DNA of 12,061 nucleotides from an archaeon (GTDB taxonomy: Archaea; Asgardarchaeota; Hermodarchaeia; Hermodarchaeales; Hermodarchaeaceae). Both the position numbers and the translations under genes were made by a program. Under the pieces are notes generated by a model. It was given only the letters and a program-made list of their open reading frames with translations, did no database searches and had not been told where the DNA came from. The stretch's first letter is position 1. Each line of letters starts with the position of its first letter. Positions 7,043 through 12,061 of this stretch are shown piece by piece. The stretch spans positions 1-12,061 of the forward strand of contig JABXGV010000275.1 in the NCBI GenBank assembly GCA_016550485.1. Reading direction: 5' to 3'.

Positions 7043-7660
7043 CTACTTATATTCGTGTAGCTCACCACGGGCTAGTGCCTCAAGTCGCTCTGCCCCCTCG
7101 TGGTAGCCACCGGCGTATATGATATCACCAGGCTGAAGCTTGAATTGATCCTCAGGATCGTAAATCCAGCGATCCTTTCTCTTTACTGCTAGGATACGCG
7201 CACCATGATTTTCTAGTCGCAGTTGACCTAGTCGTTTGTGAGCTAGTTCGGAGTTAGCTGAAACTACCTCGCGGCTTACTCTTTCATCCGCTTCTTTCAA
7301 TGCAATTTGCATCACTGGATGGACGTCAACGCCACGGAGGACTATTTCGGCTATCTGGGCGGCAGCATCAGCGAGGTTCTCGGATGCAACACCTAATCGG
7401 ATTAGTCCCAGGCGACGTTTTTCCTCTCCCTTACCTAGCTTCATCCGTAACACTTCTAGCTCAAAATCTGTGTGGAACTGGTCGAAAGCATCCTCCAGTT
7501 CGAAGATGTCTTGAGCCATGTCCTTGTTGTTTGTCAGAAGAGCAGTGTAGGCTAGATTGATGAGGAGTTCCGAAGTATCCTTCATCTGGATTAGCATATC
7601 CAGGATGCGTTGCTCCGCTCTCTTATGCTTGGGTTTCTTGAGTAATCTCTTCAAGCTCAC
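7043..7660 (-). CDS. PhoU and TrkA-C (RCK_C) domain protein, second of a tandem pair
   Basis: Soluble, cytoplasmic, 205 residues. The N-terminal half is a PhoU-like helical bundle: QMKDTSELLINLAYTALL is the hallmark first helix, and FELEDAFD an E/D-xxx-D metal-type cluster. The C-terminal part (about 140-205) is a TrkA-C domain with the strands ILAVKRKDRWIYDP and LQPGDIIYAGG. This PhoU+TrkA_C architecture matches an archaeal family usually found beside cation transporters, where it is thought to regulate transport by ligand sensing; that role is family inference. The GTG start overlaps the end of the upstream paralogue by 38 bases, so translation is probably coupled. A GAGG ten bases upstream is a mediocre site. 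Later starts (ATG at residue 22) would cut the first helix. No transporter gene is adjacent in the window. Confidence 0.85.
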   Translation of the reverse strand: MSLKRLLKKPKHKRAEQRILDMLIQMKDTSELLINLAYTALLTNNKDMAQDIFELEDAFDQFHTDFELEVLRMKLGKGEEKRRLGLIRLGVASENLADAAAQIAEIVLRGVDVHPVMQIALKEADERVSREVVSANSELAHKRLGQLRLENHGARILAVKRKDRWIYDPEDQFKLQPGDIIYAGGYHEGAERLEALARGELHEYK

Positions 7661-8249
7661 CTGTAGCTAACCTCTGTAACTTTTCTATGCTTTCACTGGC
7701 GCCTCGCACTATGACGCGGTCGCCTTTTTGGAGCTGCCAAGAGTCAGGGGGGTGTATTGTCCACTTCACGTGACGTTGAATGGCAATGATGTCGCAGCCA
7801 ATCTCTTCTTCAAGGTTGATCTCCGCTAGGGTCCTGCCATCTAGTATGGATGTGCTTCGGATTACTGCACGTCCAACGATTTCCTCGGCTTGGCGGATAG
7901 CTTGTTGAAGAATCCGGGGGATACCAATATTATGGATGATGAGTCCCGCGATGTCTGCAGCAGCATCACTAATCTTGTTTGCAGAAGAGGCAGCTTTCAT
8001 AATCCCAGCTATCTGCTCAGCGTCATCCTTGTCCCGGACTGCAAGGGAGGCGTTCATTAAGAGTAAATAGCTCAGATAATCTACCCGCTTTTCCATCTCC
8101 ATGACTTCTTCAGCAAGGTCCCGGTCGTTAAACAAGACGCATGAATACGCGAGGTCTATCATCAACTCACTCAGGTTCTTCATTTCGACAATCAGGCTTC
8201 TAACCGGGATGGGCTGATATTCAATCTCTCGAAGTTCGTCCTCTTGCAT
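7623..8249 (-). CDS. PhoU and TrkA-C (RCK_C) domain protein, first of a tandem pair
   Basis: A 208-residue paralogue of the protein encoded just downstream. VEMKNLSELMIDLAYSCVLFNDRDLAEEVMEME parallels QMKDTSELLINLAYTALLTNNKDMAQDIFELE there, and the terminal TrkA-C segments (IIAIQRHVKWTIHPP, LQKGDRVIVRG) also align. The PhoU-like helices occupy about 15-135 and the RCK_C domain about 140-200. The pair has clearly diverged but kept the same order of domains, which suggests a heterodimer or two sensors for one transporter. The ATG start is the only one in frame at the expected place; its upstream sequence has no strong ribosome binding site, and initiation on a short leader is possible. The opposite-strand lipid synthase gene begins 181 bases away, so the two share a divergent control region. 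Confidence 0.87.
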   Translation of the reverse strand: MQEDELREIEYQPIPVRSLIVEMKNLSELMIDLAYSCVLFNDRDLAEEVMEMEKRVDYLSYLLLMNASLAVRDKDDAEQIAGIMKAASSANKISDAAADIAGLIIHNIGIPRILQQAIRQAEEIVGRAVIRSTSILDGRTLAEINLEEEIGCDIIAIQRHVKWTIHPPDSWQLQKGDRVIVRGASESIEKLQRLATGELEEITQETQA

Positions 8250-8430
8250 TGAGGCCCACAGACTCCCATATTGCGGAAACTAGGTTGGGGTCACAATATT
8301 TCTACTCTTACCTAATTAACTCTAGTTTTTCAACTTTTCTGGCAAGGCAATTCTTTTTGCTTACCGAACCAATCAGGCTTAATAGTGGTAGAGTAGAGAA
8401 ACTAGCCATCACAACTTGGTGTGTCAATAG
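8250..8430. promoter_or_regulatory. Divergent promoter region between the PhoU pair and the lipid synthase gene
   Basis: This 181-base spacer is AT-rich in the middle and has no credible gene. On the minus strand AAATATT (8295-8301) could serve the PhoU genes, with transcription starting near 8272. On the plus strand CTTAATAG (about 8378-8385) could serve the lipid synthase, with a start near 8408. GGTG (8418-8421) is the ribosome binding site for TTG 8431. The octamer GAAACTAG occurs at both ends of the spacer, which may be chance. Confidence 0.35.
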
Positions 8431-9108
8431 TTGATTGGCCGCATAAAAGAGAAATTCAAGAAGGCGTTTGGACCGGTGGCTCGAGTTCTTGGGCGCACTG
8501 GAGTTCCACCAAACCTGCTCACAATCTTAGGACCCATAATAGCGGTATTCGCTGCCCTCTTCTATATTTGGCAGGACTTGCTCGCAGCATTATTGTTACT
8601 ATTATTGTCAAGCTTCGTGGATGCTCTGGACGGAGCCGTTGCCCGGGCTCAGAATCGAACAACACCCTTTGGAGGAGTTCTCGACAGTGTCTGCGACCGG
8701 TATAGCGATGCTATTGTGCTTTTTGGGATAATTCTGGGCGGTTGGCTCTCATCTGCCTGGGGGCCACTATGGGGGATTTTGGCTCTAGTAGGGAGTCTAA
8801 TGGTTAGCTATGCTCGGGCACGTGCTGAAGCAGCAGGTGTATCTCAACTCGGCGTGGGGATCGCAGAACGTCCTGAACGCCTAATCATCCTGATGGTTGT
8901 AACACTCCTTGAATACCTGACCCTCAACGGGCTACTATTTGCCCCACCAGTTTTCTTCGGTGTCTCGCTCTGGCTAGAATATGGGATAATCCTCATTGCA
9001 ATACTGGCTCATATTACAGTAGCCCAGCGGACAATTGCAGCCTACCGGGCATTAGCTAGGCAGTCGAAGGAGCAAGAGCAGCAGCCAGAATCTGAAGGTA
9101 CTGCCTAG
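8431..9108 (+). CDS. CDP-alcohol phosphatidyltransferase, archaetidylinositol-phosphate-synthase-like
   Basis: Integral membrane enzyme of 225 residues. Members transfer a CDP-activated lipid to an alcohol with loss of CMP; here the donor is expected to be CDP-archaeol. The family signature is complete: D64-x2-D67-G68-x2-A71-R72-x8-G81-x3-D85-x3-D89, the last Asp being catalytic and the others binding metal. About six hydrophobic segments follow the usual layout, and GVPPNLLTILG precedes the first. The segment ARARAEAAGV...GIAERPERLIIL after the third helix resembles archaetidylinositol phosphate synthases, so inositol-1-phosphate is the likeliest acceptor; glycerol phosphate or serine cannot be excluded. 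The hydrophilic tail is Gln/Glu rich. The start is TTG, with GGTG nine bases upstream and an in-frame stop directly before it. The last 53 bases overlap the PadR gene on the other strand. Confidence 0.9.
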   Translation: MIGRIKEKFKKAFGPVARVLGRTGVPPNLLTILGPIIAVFAALFYIWQDLLAALLLLLLSSFVDALDGAVARAQNRTTPFGGVLDSVCDRYSDAIVLFGIILGGWLSSAWGPLWGILALVGSLMVSYARARAEAAGVSQLGVGIAERPERLIILMVVTLLEYLTLNGLLFAPPVFFGVSLWLEYGIILIAILAHITVAQRTIAAYRALARQSKEQEQQPESEGTA

Positions 9109-9442
9109 CCTCTGATAAGGCATTCCGCCCCTTCTCGGTTATGGCATAATACTTCCTTGCAGGGCGGCGGCCCTCTTGCCGCTCACCACTACGCTCTACT
9201 AATCCCTCACGCTGAAGCTTGTAAAGCAGGACATAAGCAGTTACAGGCGCTATCTCAACACCGAATTGCTCCTGAACTACAGTACGGACCTCATAGGCGA
9301 AATATTCTCTCTGCTCAAGCAGGGTCAGGACAAAAAGCCAGAGGTTCTCCTTTGTCGTTCTAGTAACGAGGCGGCGCATCGCCTTTGTCCCGTGCTGGGA
9401 ATAGCTTTGGACGGTCTCGCTAAACTCCTGTCTACTTACCAT
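9056..9442 (-). CDS. PadR-family winged-helix transcriptional regulator
   Basis: A 128-residue DNA-binding protein. After a variable N-terminal 30 residues, the winged-helix domain runs from about 31 to 110. ENLWLFVLTLLEQREYFAYEV is the first helix pair, APVTAYVLLYKLQREGLVE the recognition helix region, and RRPARKYYAITEKGRNAL the wing with the typical K-Y-Y-x-I/L-T-x-K-G motif. Such proteins act as dimers and often respond to small molecules or stress; the ligand and targets are unknown. The C-terminal helix is short, as in the smaller PadR class. The ATG is preceded by GGAG nine bases upstream, and the upstream trmY stop ends four bases before it, so the two genes are very probably one transcript. 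Its 3' end overlaps the convergent lipid synthase gene by 53 bases. Confidence 0.93.
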   Translation of the reverse strand: MVSRQEFSETVQSYSQHGTKAMRRLVTRTTKENLWLFVLTLLEQREYFAYEVRTVVQEQFGVEIAPVTAYVLLYKLQREGLVERSGERQEGRRPARKYYAITEKGRNALSEARQYLQILAAALAPSTA

Positions 9443-9446
9443 TAGT

Positions 9447-10100
9447 TCATTCTCCTGAACGCTTACTCTTTGCTTCTGAGTTGAGGGAATCCATCTCTAG
9501 CCTACGTGCCAACTCGAGAAGTAATAACGTGATAACTTGGCTCCCCAAAAGACTTCTTTCCCCTATACAAACTTTCTGGACATTCTGCTGCATCAACAAC
9601 GCTTCATGCTCGGATGGGACGCCCTGATGATCACCCAGAACAAACACTAAGGGCGCTGCTAAGTCCATGCTTACCTTCGCAAGGGGTTCACCCCCCTCAA
9701 TCAGGTAAAACAACTGGCCTTCCTTTCCCACTACTTCTTTAAGAGATTCAGCGAATCCTTGTCGGGTAATTGTGAACTGAGGCCAAGCCTCAGTGTGGGC
9801 TGGGATTTGAGTTTGAGCGCGAATGAGCAGTCCTTTAAGTAGTAGAGCACAAGCGAGTTCACTCTCAGGAATAGTTCCTGGGCTTGCATCTTTTACTTTT
9901 AGCAAGAGTGGTGGGACTGGAGGTCCACCTAATACTGCGTGAAAACTAGTATGAGGGCATAATCTTGGTACAGTCCGAAACGTCGCTACTAGTACTCGGC
10001 ATAAAACGTCAAGTCTCCCACTCGTGCCAGCCAGGTCACGAATGAGAAAATCTCCTGCAGTACGACAGCGAACTGCATCAAATAGAACAGTTAGACGCAA
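9447..10100 (-). CDS. trmY: TrmY-like tRNA (pseudouridine(54)-N1)-methyltransferase, SPOUT family
   Basis: Predicted to methylate pseudouridine 54 in the tRNA T-loop to N1-methylpseudouridine using S-adenosylmethionine, giving the archaeal counterpart of ribothymidine. The 217 residues match the family along their length: DLAGTSGRLDVLCRVLVATF (about 22-41), FHAVLGGPPVPPLLLKV (53-69), GQLFYLIEGGEPL (128-140) and the AdoMet-loop segment LVFVLGDHQGV (151-161). The C-terminal region, where family members that I recall have a His-Cys pair before the last helix, reads LLGSQVITLLLLELARR. That part is divergent and may alter cofactor or dimer contacts. The start is TTG with GAGGG six bases upstream; the upstream stop excludes longer forms. 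It lies 61 bases after the S26e gene and directly before padR. Confidence 0.88.
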   Translation of the reverse strand: MRLTVLFDAVRCRTAGDFLIRDLAGTSGRLDVLCRVLVATFRTVPRLCPHTSFHAVLGGPPVPPLLLKVKDASPGTIPESELACALLLKGLLIRAQTQIPAHTEAWPQFTITRQGFAESLKEVVGKEGQLFYLIEGGEPLAKVSMDLAAPLVFVLGDHQGVPSEHEALLMQQNVQKVCIGERSLLGSQVITLLLLELARRLEMDSLNSEAKSKRSGE

Positions 10101-10128
10101 GGAATTCCCTCAAACATGTCCTGTAATG

Positions 10129-10150
10129 TGGAGTGTTCTGAAACACTCCA
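10129..10150 (-). terminator. Nine-pair perfect hairpin between the S26e and trmY genes
   Basis: TGGAGTGTT (10129-10137) and AACACTCCA (10142-10150) are exact reverse complements around the four-base loop CTGA. It begins 12 bases after the S26e stop and ends 28 bases before TTG of trmY. It could end or stabilise the S26e transcript, separate the two genes' expression, or act as an operator. There is no T-run, so a classical intrinsic terminator is not supported. Confidence 0.45.
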
Positions 10151-10161
10151 TCGATTGAGGA

Positions 10162-10446
10162 TTACTGTCTCGACTTACCTTTTCTGGAGTCTCGACTTCG
10201 GATAGTCACGACTCCACGATGGACAGCACAAGAAATGCAGTACCACTTTGAGACTTGTCGGCGCGGTAGAACCGTTCCTGCTCGCCGAAGTTCTCTTGCC
10301 ATCTGAGGATCCACGAAGGAGGCTCTTGTTGTACGGCGCTTCGCCTTATCGCGGGGCACTATTTTCCCGCATTGAGTGCATTGAACGGTACTTCCTCGAC
10401 CTTGTGAGCCTTTACTTCGACCTTGGCTTTTCCTTTTTGATGGCAA
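10162..10446 (-). CDS. rps26e: Small ribosomal subunit protein S26e
   Basis: Component of the small subunit near the mRNA exit and the 3' end of 16S rRNA, shared by eukaryotes and TACK/Asgard archaea. The protein is PSKRKSQGRSKGSQGR, then a zinc ribbon with CTQC and CISC pairs, separated by VPRDKAKRRTTRASFVDPQMARELRRAGTVLP, and a basic tail. All of this is characteristic of the family. The start is TTG 10446 (94 residues): this gives the expected MPSKRK beginning, and GAGATGA (one mismatch from GAGGTGA) sits seven bases upstream. The frame is open ten codons further to GTG 10476, but those residues have no counterpart in the family. The gene is flanked by two perfect inverted repeats. The spacer to the upstream editing-domain gene is 127 bases and carries its own TATA-like element. 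Confidence 0.95.
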   Translation of the reverse strand: MPSKRKSQGRSKGSQGRGSTVQCTQCGKIVPRDKAKRRTTRASFVDPQMARELRRAGTVLPRRQVSKWYCISCAVHRGVVTIRSRDSRKGKSRQ

Positions 10447-10484
10447 TATCTTTTCATCTCGAATTATCCTATGCACGTCGACAT

Positions 10485-10522
10485 CCTTTGAAATCAGACA
10501 ATTCGACGGGCAATTTCAAAGG
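10485..10522 (-). promoter_or_regulatory. Ten-pair perfect inverted repeat in the rps26e leader
   Basis: CCTTTGAAAT (10485-10494) and ATTTCAAAGG (10513-10522) are exact reverse complements separated by 18 bases, 39 to 76 bases upstream of TTG 10446. If transcription starts where the TATA-like element predicts (near 10521), the stem forms the very 5' end of the transcript. The bases at 10518-10523 (AAAGGG) can alternatively pair with CCCTTT at 10537-10542 in longer transcripts, so the two stems exclude each other. It may be an autoregulatory leader structure or a DNA operator for a dimeric regulator. Confidence 0.45.
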
Positions 10523-10542
10523 GAGCATAGAAAAGCCCCTTT

Positions 10543-10550
10543 CATAAACT
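10543..10550 (-). promoter_or_regulatory. TATA-like element for rps26e
   Basis: The minus strand reads AGTTTATG. It would place the start of transcription at about 10521 and a leader of about 75 bases before TTG 10446. Motif and spacing only. Confidence 0.35.
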
Positions 10551-10573
10551 TTGCGTTGAGCCATATTCTTCCA

Positions 10574-10999
10574 TTAGGGATCAATAGTCCTGCCACTTTC
10601 CGCGAGGGGATGTCCGAAACATTCCAACCGGAATGCCTTATACCAACCGAAGGGCGCTATATGGACAGTGAAACCTAGCTTTCGAAGTTCATCAGCAAGC
10701 GCTTGTAGCATTCGTACTGCGTATCTAGGGGTGGCCAATTTTCGTGCAAAGATATGCGCGTGTGGATAGACGACAATCTCTTTGGTCTTCACACGCTCTG
10801 CGACTAGCTGAAGTTCTGAAGCTGCCTTCTCTGCGATAGTTGACAGTCTGCCTTCATCGGTGGCTTCAACGGCGCAGAAGGCAGTCAGGCAGTTCTCATA
10901 CTCCTTCCATACTCCTTCCTCGGCATCATCACGCACACTGATTTTAACTGGTTCTGTTGCCTTGTAGGCAAGGTTTCCATGAAAGATGAGTAGACGCAT
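10574..10999 (-). CDS. Stand-alone archaeal threonyl-tRNA synthetase editing domain (trans-editing, ThrRS-ed)
   Basis: This 141-residue protein corresponds to the N-terminal editing domain of archaeal ThrRS, a D-aminoacyl-tRNA-deacylase-like fold that removes serine wrongly attached to tRNA-Thr. The functional residues described for the Pyrococcus domain are present: VYPHAH with His82, FGWYKAF with Tyr120 and Lys121, and Glu134 in PLAESGRTI. The frame ends right after this motif, and the next gene downstream is S26e in another unit, so no catalytic or anticodon domain follows. This is the split arrangement known from Crenarchaeota, where a separate ThrRS-cat carries aminoacylation; that partner must lie elsewhere in the genome. 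The ATG has GAGATGA six bases upstream. The stop codon of the phosphohexomutase gene overlaps the first bases of that site, implying coupled translation. Lengths and ends look natural, not truncated. Confidence 0.9.
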   Translation of the reverse strand: MRLLIFHGNLAYKATEPVKISVRDDAEEGVWKEYENCLTAFCAVEATDEGRLSTIAEKAASELQLVAERVKTKEIVVYPHAHIFARKLATPRYAVRMLQALADELRKLGFTVHIAPFGWYKAFRLECFGHPLAESGRTIDP

Positions 11000-11010
11000 T
11001 ATTTTTCATC

Positions 11011-12061
11011 TCAAACAGGATCAGTTTTTATCTCTTCTCTGGTCTGCTGAAGAAGCTCTAATCCTTGCTTAGCGAGCTCTTCTGCCCTTGCTGGGGTGCT
11101 CGCTTCTGCAAACACCCGGAATTTGGGCTCAGTTCCTGAGGGTCGCAGGAGAACCCAACCGTCTGGGTAGCGAATTTTCAATCCATCCAGTGTATCACAC
11201 TCGGTGTCTGGTGATAGATGTTCAATCACTCGCTCGAAGAGTGCTACTTTTTCTAGATCAGTGCAGGGAAAACCCGCTTTCACCTGTGAATAGGAGGGAA
11301 AGCGTTGGTCTAATTCGTATAACGACGTTTCTTCTTGAGCAATGAGATCTAAAACAGTGAGTGCGGTGAGTAACCCCTCGCGGGTCCAATACCAGCCACT
11401 GTAGATAACCCCTCCATTTTCTTCGCCTCCTATCTGGGCATCTACTTCCTTCATCTTAGCGACAATGTTTGGCTCACCAACCTTGGTAAGCACTACGTCC
11501 GCCTTCAGGGCGTCAGCTACGTCCCGAACTACATCGCTCGTTGCGACTTGAGTGACTATTTTCTTATGCTGATCAGGGCTATCGCGCAGCCGATGGTAGG
11601 CAGCAAGGGCAAAGCTGCGATCGCCCATAATAAAGCGCCCCTTGTGATCAATGAAAATGATACGGTCTGCATCGCCATCCCAGGCCATGCCTAGATCTGC
11701 CCCAGCCTTCACGACTTGGTTCCTCAGTTTGGTAAGGTTTTCCTCCGCAGGCTCAGGGTGTCGCCCTTGAAAGAGGCCATCTGGATCACAGAATAGGGTT
11801 TCCACTCGGCATCCTGCTCGGTTTAGAAGGTGGGGCATCATTATCGACGCAGCCCCGCCGCCACAGTCCGCTATAACGAAGAGTTTCCGGTGTCGAATCT
11901 TACTACATTCCACCTGCTGCAGTAATTCTCGGGTGTAAAGAGAGCGGATATCCTCTGTGGAAAGAGGTTGCCCATAGAGGTTCCAAGGTACTCGACGATG
12001 ATCCTCAGCTTGCGCGTACAATTGTTCTATTTGACGTTCTGGAGCCGAGGTGTACGCAGCC
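11011..12061 (-). CDS. Phosphomannomutase/phosphoglucomutase/phosphoglucosamine mutase family enzyme (5' part outside the window)
   Basis: The alpha-D-phosphohexomutase superfamily interconverts sugar 1- and 6-phosphates for nucleotide-sugar synthesis, feeding glycans and lipids. The frame stays open to the window end, so the N-terminal domain with its phosphoserine loop is not visible; about 350 of an expected 450 residues are. A TTG at 12021 is not the true start, because the residues before it (ERQIEQLYAQAEDHRRV) read as continuous family sequence. Counting from the first full codon, the metal-binding loop DGDADR is at 128-133. The sugar-binding loop GEENGG is at 212-217, preceded by TKVGEPNIVAKM. 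The phosphate-binding RPSGTEPKFRVFAEA starts at 306. These motifs do not settle whether mannose, glucose or glucosamine phosphate is the substrate. Eleven bases separate its stop from the ATG of the editing-domain gene, so they are probably co-transcribed. Confidence 0.93.
   Translation of the reverse strand, partial: AAYTSAPERQIEQLYAQAEDHRRVPWNLYGQPLSTEDIRSLYTRELLQQVECSKIRHRKLFVIADCGGGAASIMMPHLLNRAGCRVETLFCDPDGLFQGRHPEPAEENLTKLRNQVVKAGADLGMAWDGDADRIIFIDHKGRFIMGDRSFALAAYHRLRDSPDQHKKIVTQVATSDVVRDVADALKADVVLTKVGEPNIVAKMKEVDAQIGGEENGGVIYSGWYWTREGLLTALTVLDLIAQEETSLYELDQRFPSYSQVKAGFPCTDLEKVALFERVIEHLSPDTECDTLDGLKIRYPDGWVLLRPSGTEPKFRVFAEASTPARAEELAKQGLELLQQTREEIKTDPV

Noticed and set aside
8249..8434. 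61-codon open frame on the plus strand in the divergent promoter region
   Set aside because: Composition is like the AT-rich spacer, no binding site precedes it, and it would cover both promoters and the start of the lipid synthase gene.
10444..10484. Tiny ATG frame (six codons) between the leader repeat and rps26e
   Set aside because: Far too short to judge; an AAAGG before it could be chance. Not listed as a gene.
10574..10999. Editing domain as a frameshifted remnant of a full ThrRS gene
   Set aside because: The stop is at the natural domain end, the downstream spacer holds no synthetase sequence in any frame, and S26e follows after 127 bases.
11011..12021. Phosphohexomutase starting at TTG 12021 as a short, N-terminally deleted form
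   Set aside because: The frame continues without a stop to the window end and the residues before this TTG fit the family, so the gene is simply cut by the window.
1..12061. CRISPR array, transposon ends or a phage module
   Set aside because: No regularly spaced repeats, transposase, integrase or terminal inverted repeats were seen; the gene content is chromosomal housekeeping.

Overview
The window is archaeal and chromosomal in character. Evidence is a ribosomal protein S26e, a TrmY-type SPOUT tRNA methyltransferase, an archaea-specific threonyl-tRNA synthetase editing domain, an archaetidylinositol-phosphate-synthase-like CDP-alcohol phosphotransferase, PhoU/TrkA-C proteins, a HerA-like ATPase, TATA-like boxes and Shine-Dalgarno motifs of the GGTGA/GAGGTGA kind. 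S26e points away from Euryarchaeota, towards TACK or Asgard archaea; a separate ThrRS editing protein is best known from Crenarchaeota. Secreted, sequon-rich alpha/alpha-toroid proteins fit an Asgard or Bathyarchaeia-like lineage, but that placement is inference. Start codons are unusual: about half the genes start with TTG, and one probably with CTG.

Layout. A four-helix membrane protein (2-490, +) runs into the window from the left and converges on a HerA-like ATPase (561-2927, -) across a palindrome-rich 70-base spacer. A minus-strand series follows, read right to left: two overlapping PhoU/TrkA-C genes (8249-7043), a thioredoxin-reductase-like flavoprotein (6942-6022), a secreted and membrane-anchored toroid protein (5936-4728), seryl-tRNA synthetase (4468-3089), then the HerA-like ATPase. 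Most of these have their own TATA-like element. The lipid synthase gene (8431-9108, +) diverges from the PhoU pair and overlaps the end of a PadR regulator gene (9442-9056, -) tail to tail. The right arm, again on the minus strand, reads phosphomannomutase-type phosphohexomutase (cut by the window end), ThrRS editing domain, S26e, TrmY and PadR, with short spacers that suggest co-transcription.

Functional links. The right arm is mostly translation and its accuracy: a trans-editing factor, a ribosomal protein and a tRNA T-loop methyltransferase; SerRS adds to this further left. The phosphohexomutase, lipid synthase and heavily sequon-bearing toroid protein relate to the cell envelope. No transposase, integrase, CRISPR array, rRNA or tRNA was seen, and no gene-free stretch exceeds 300 bases (the longest, 4469-4727, is 259). 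The most interesting structure outside the genes is a pair of perfect inverted repeats on either side of the S26e gene, one in its leader and one after its stop.
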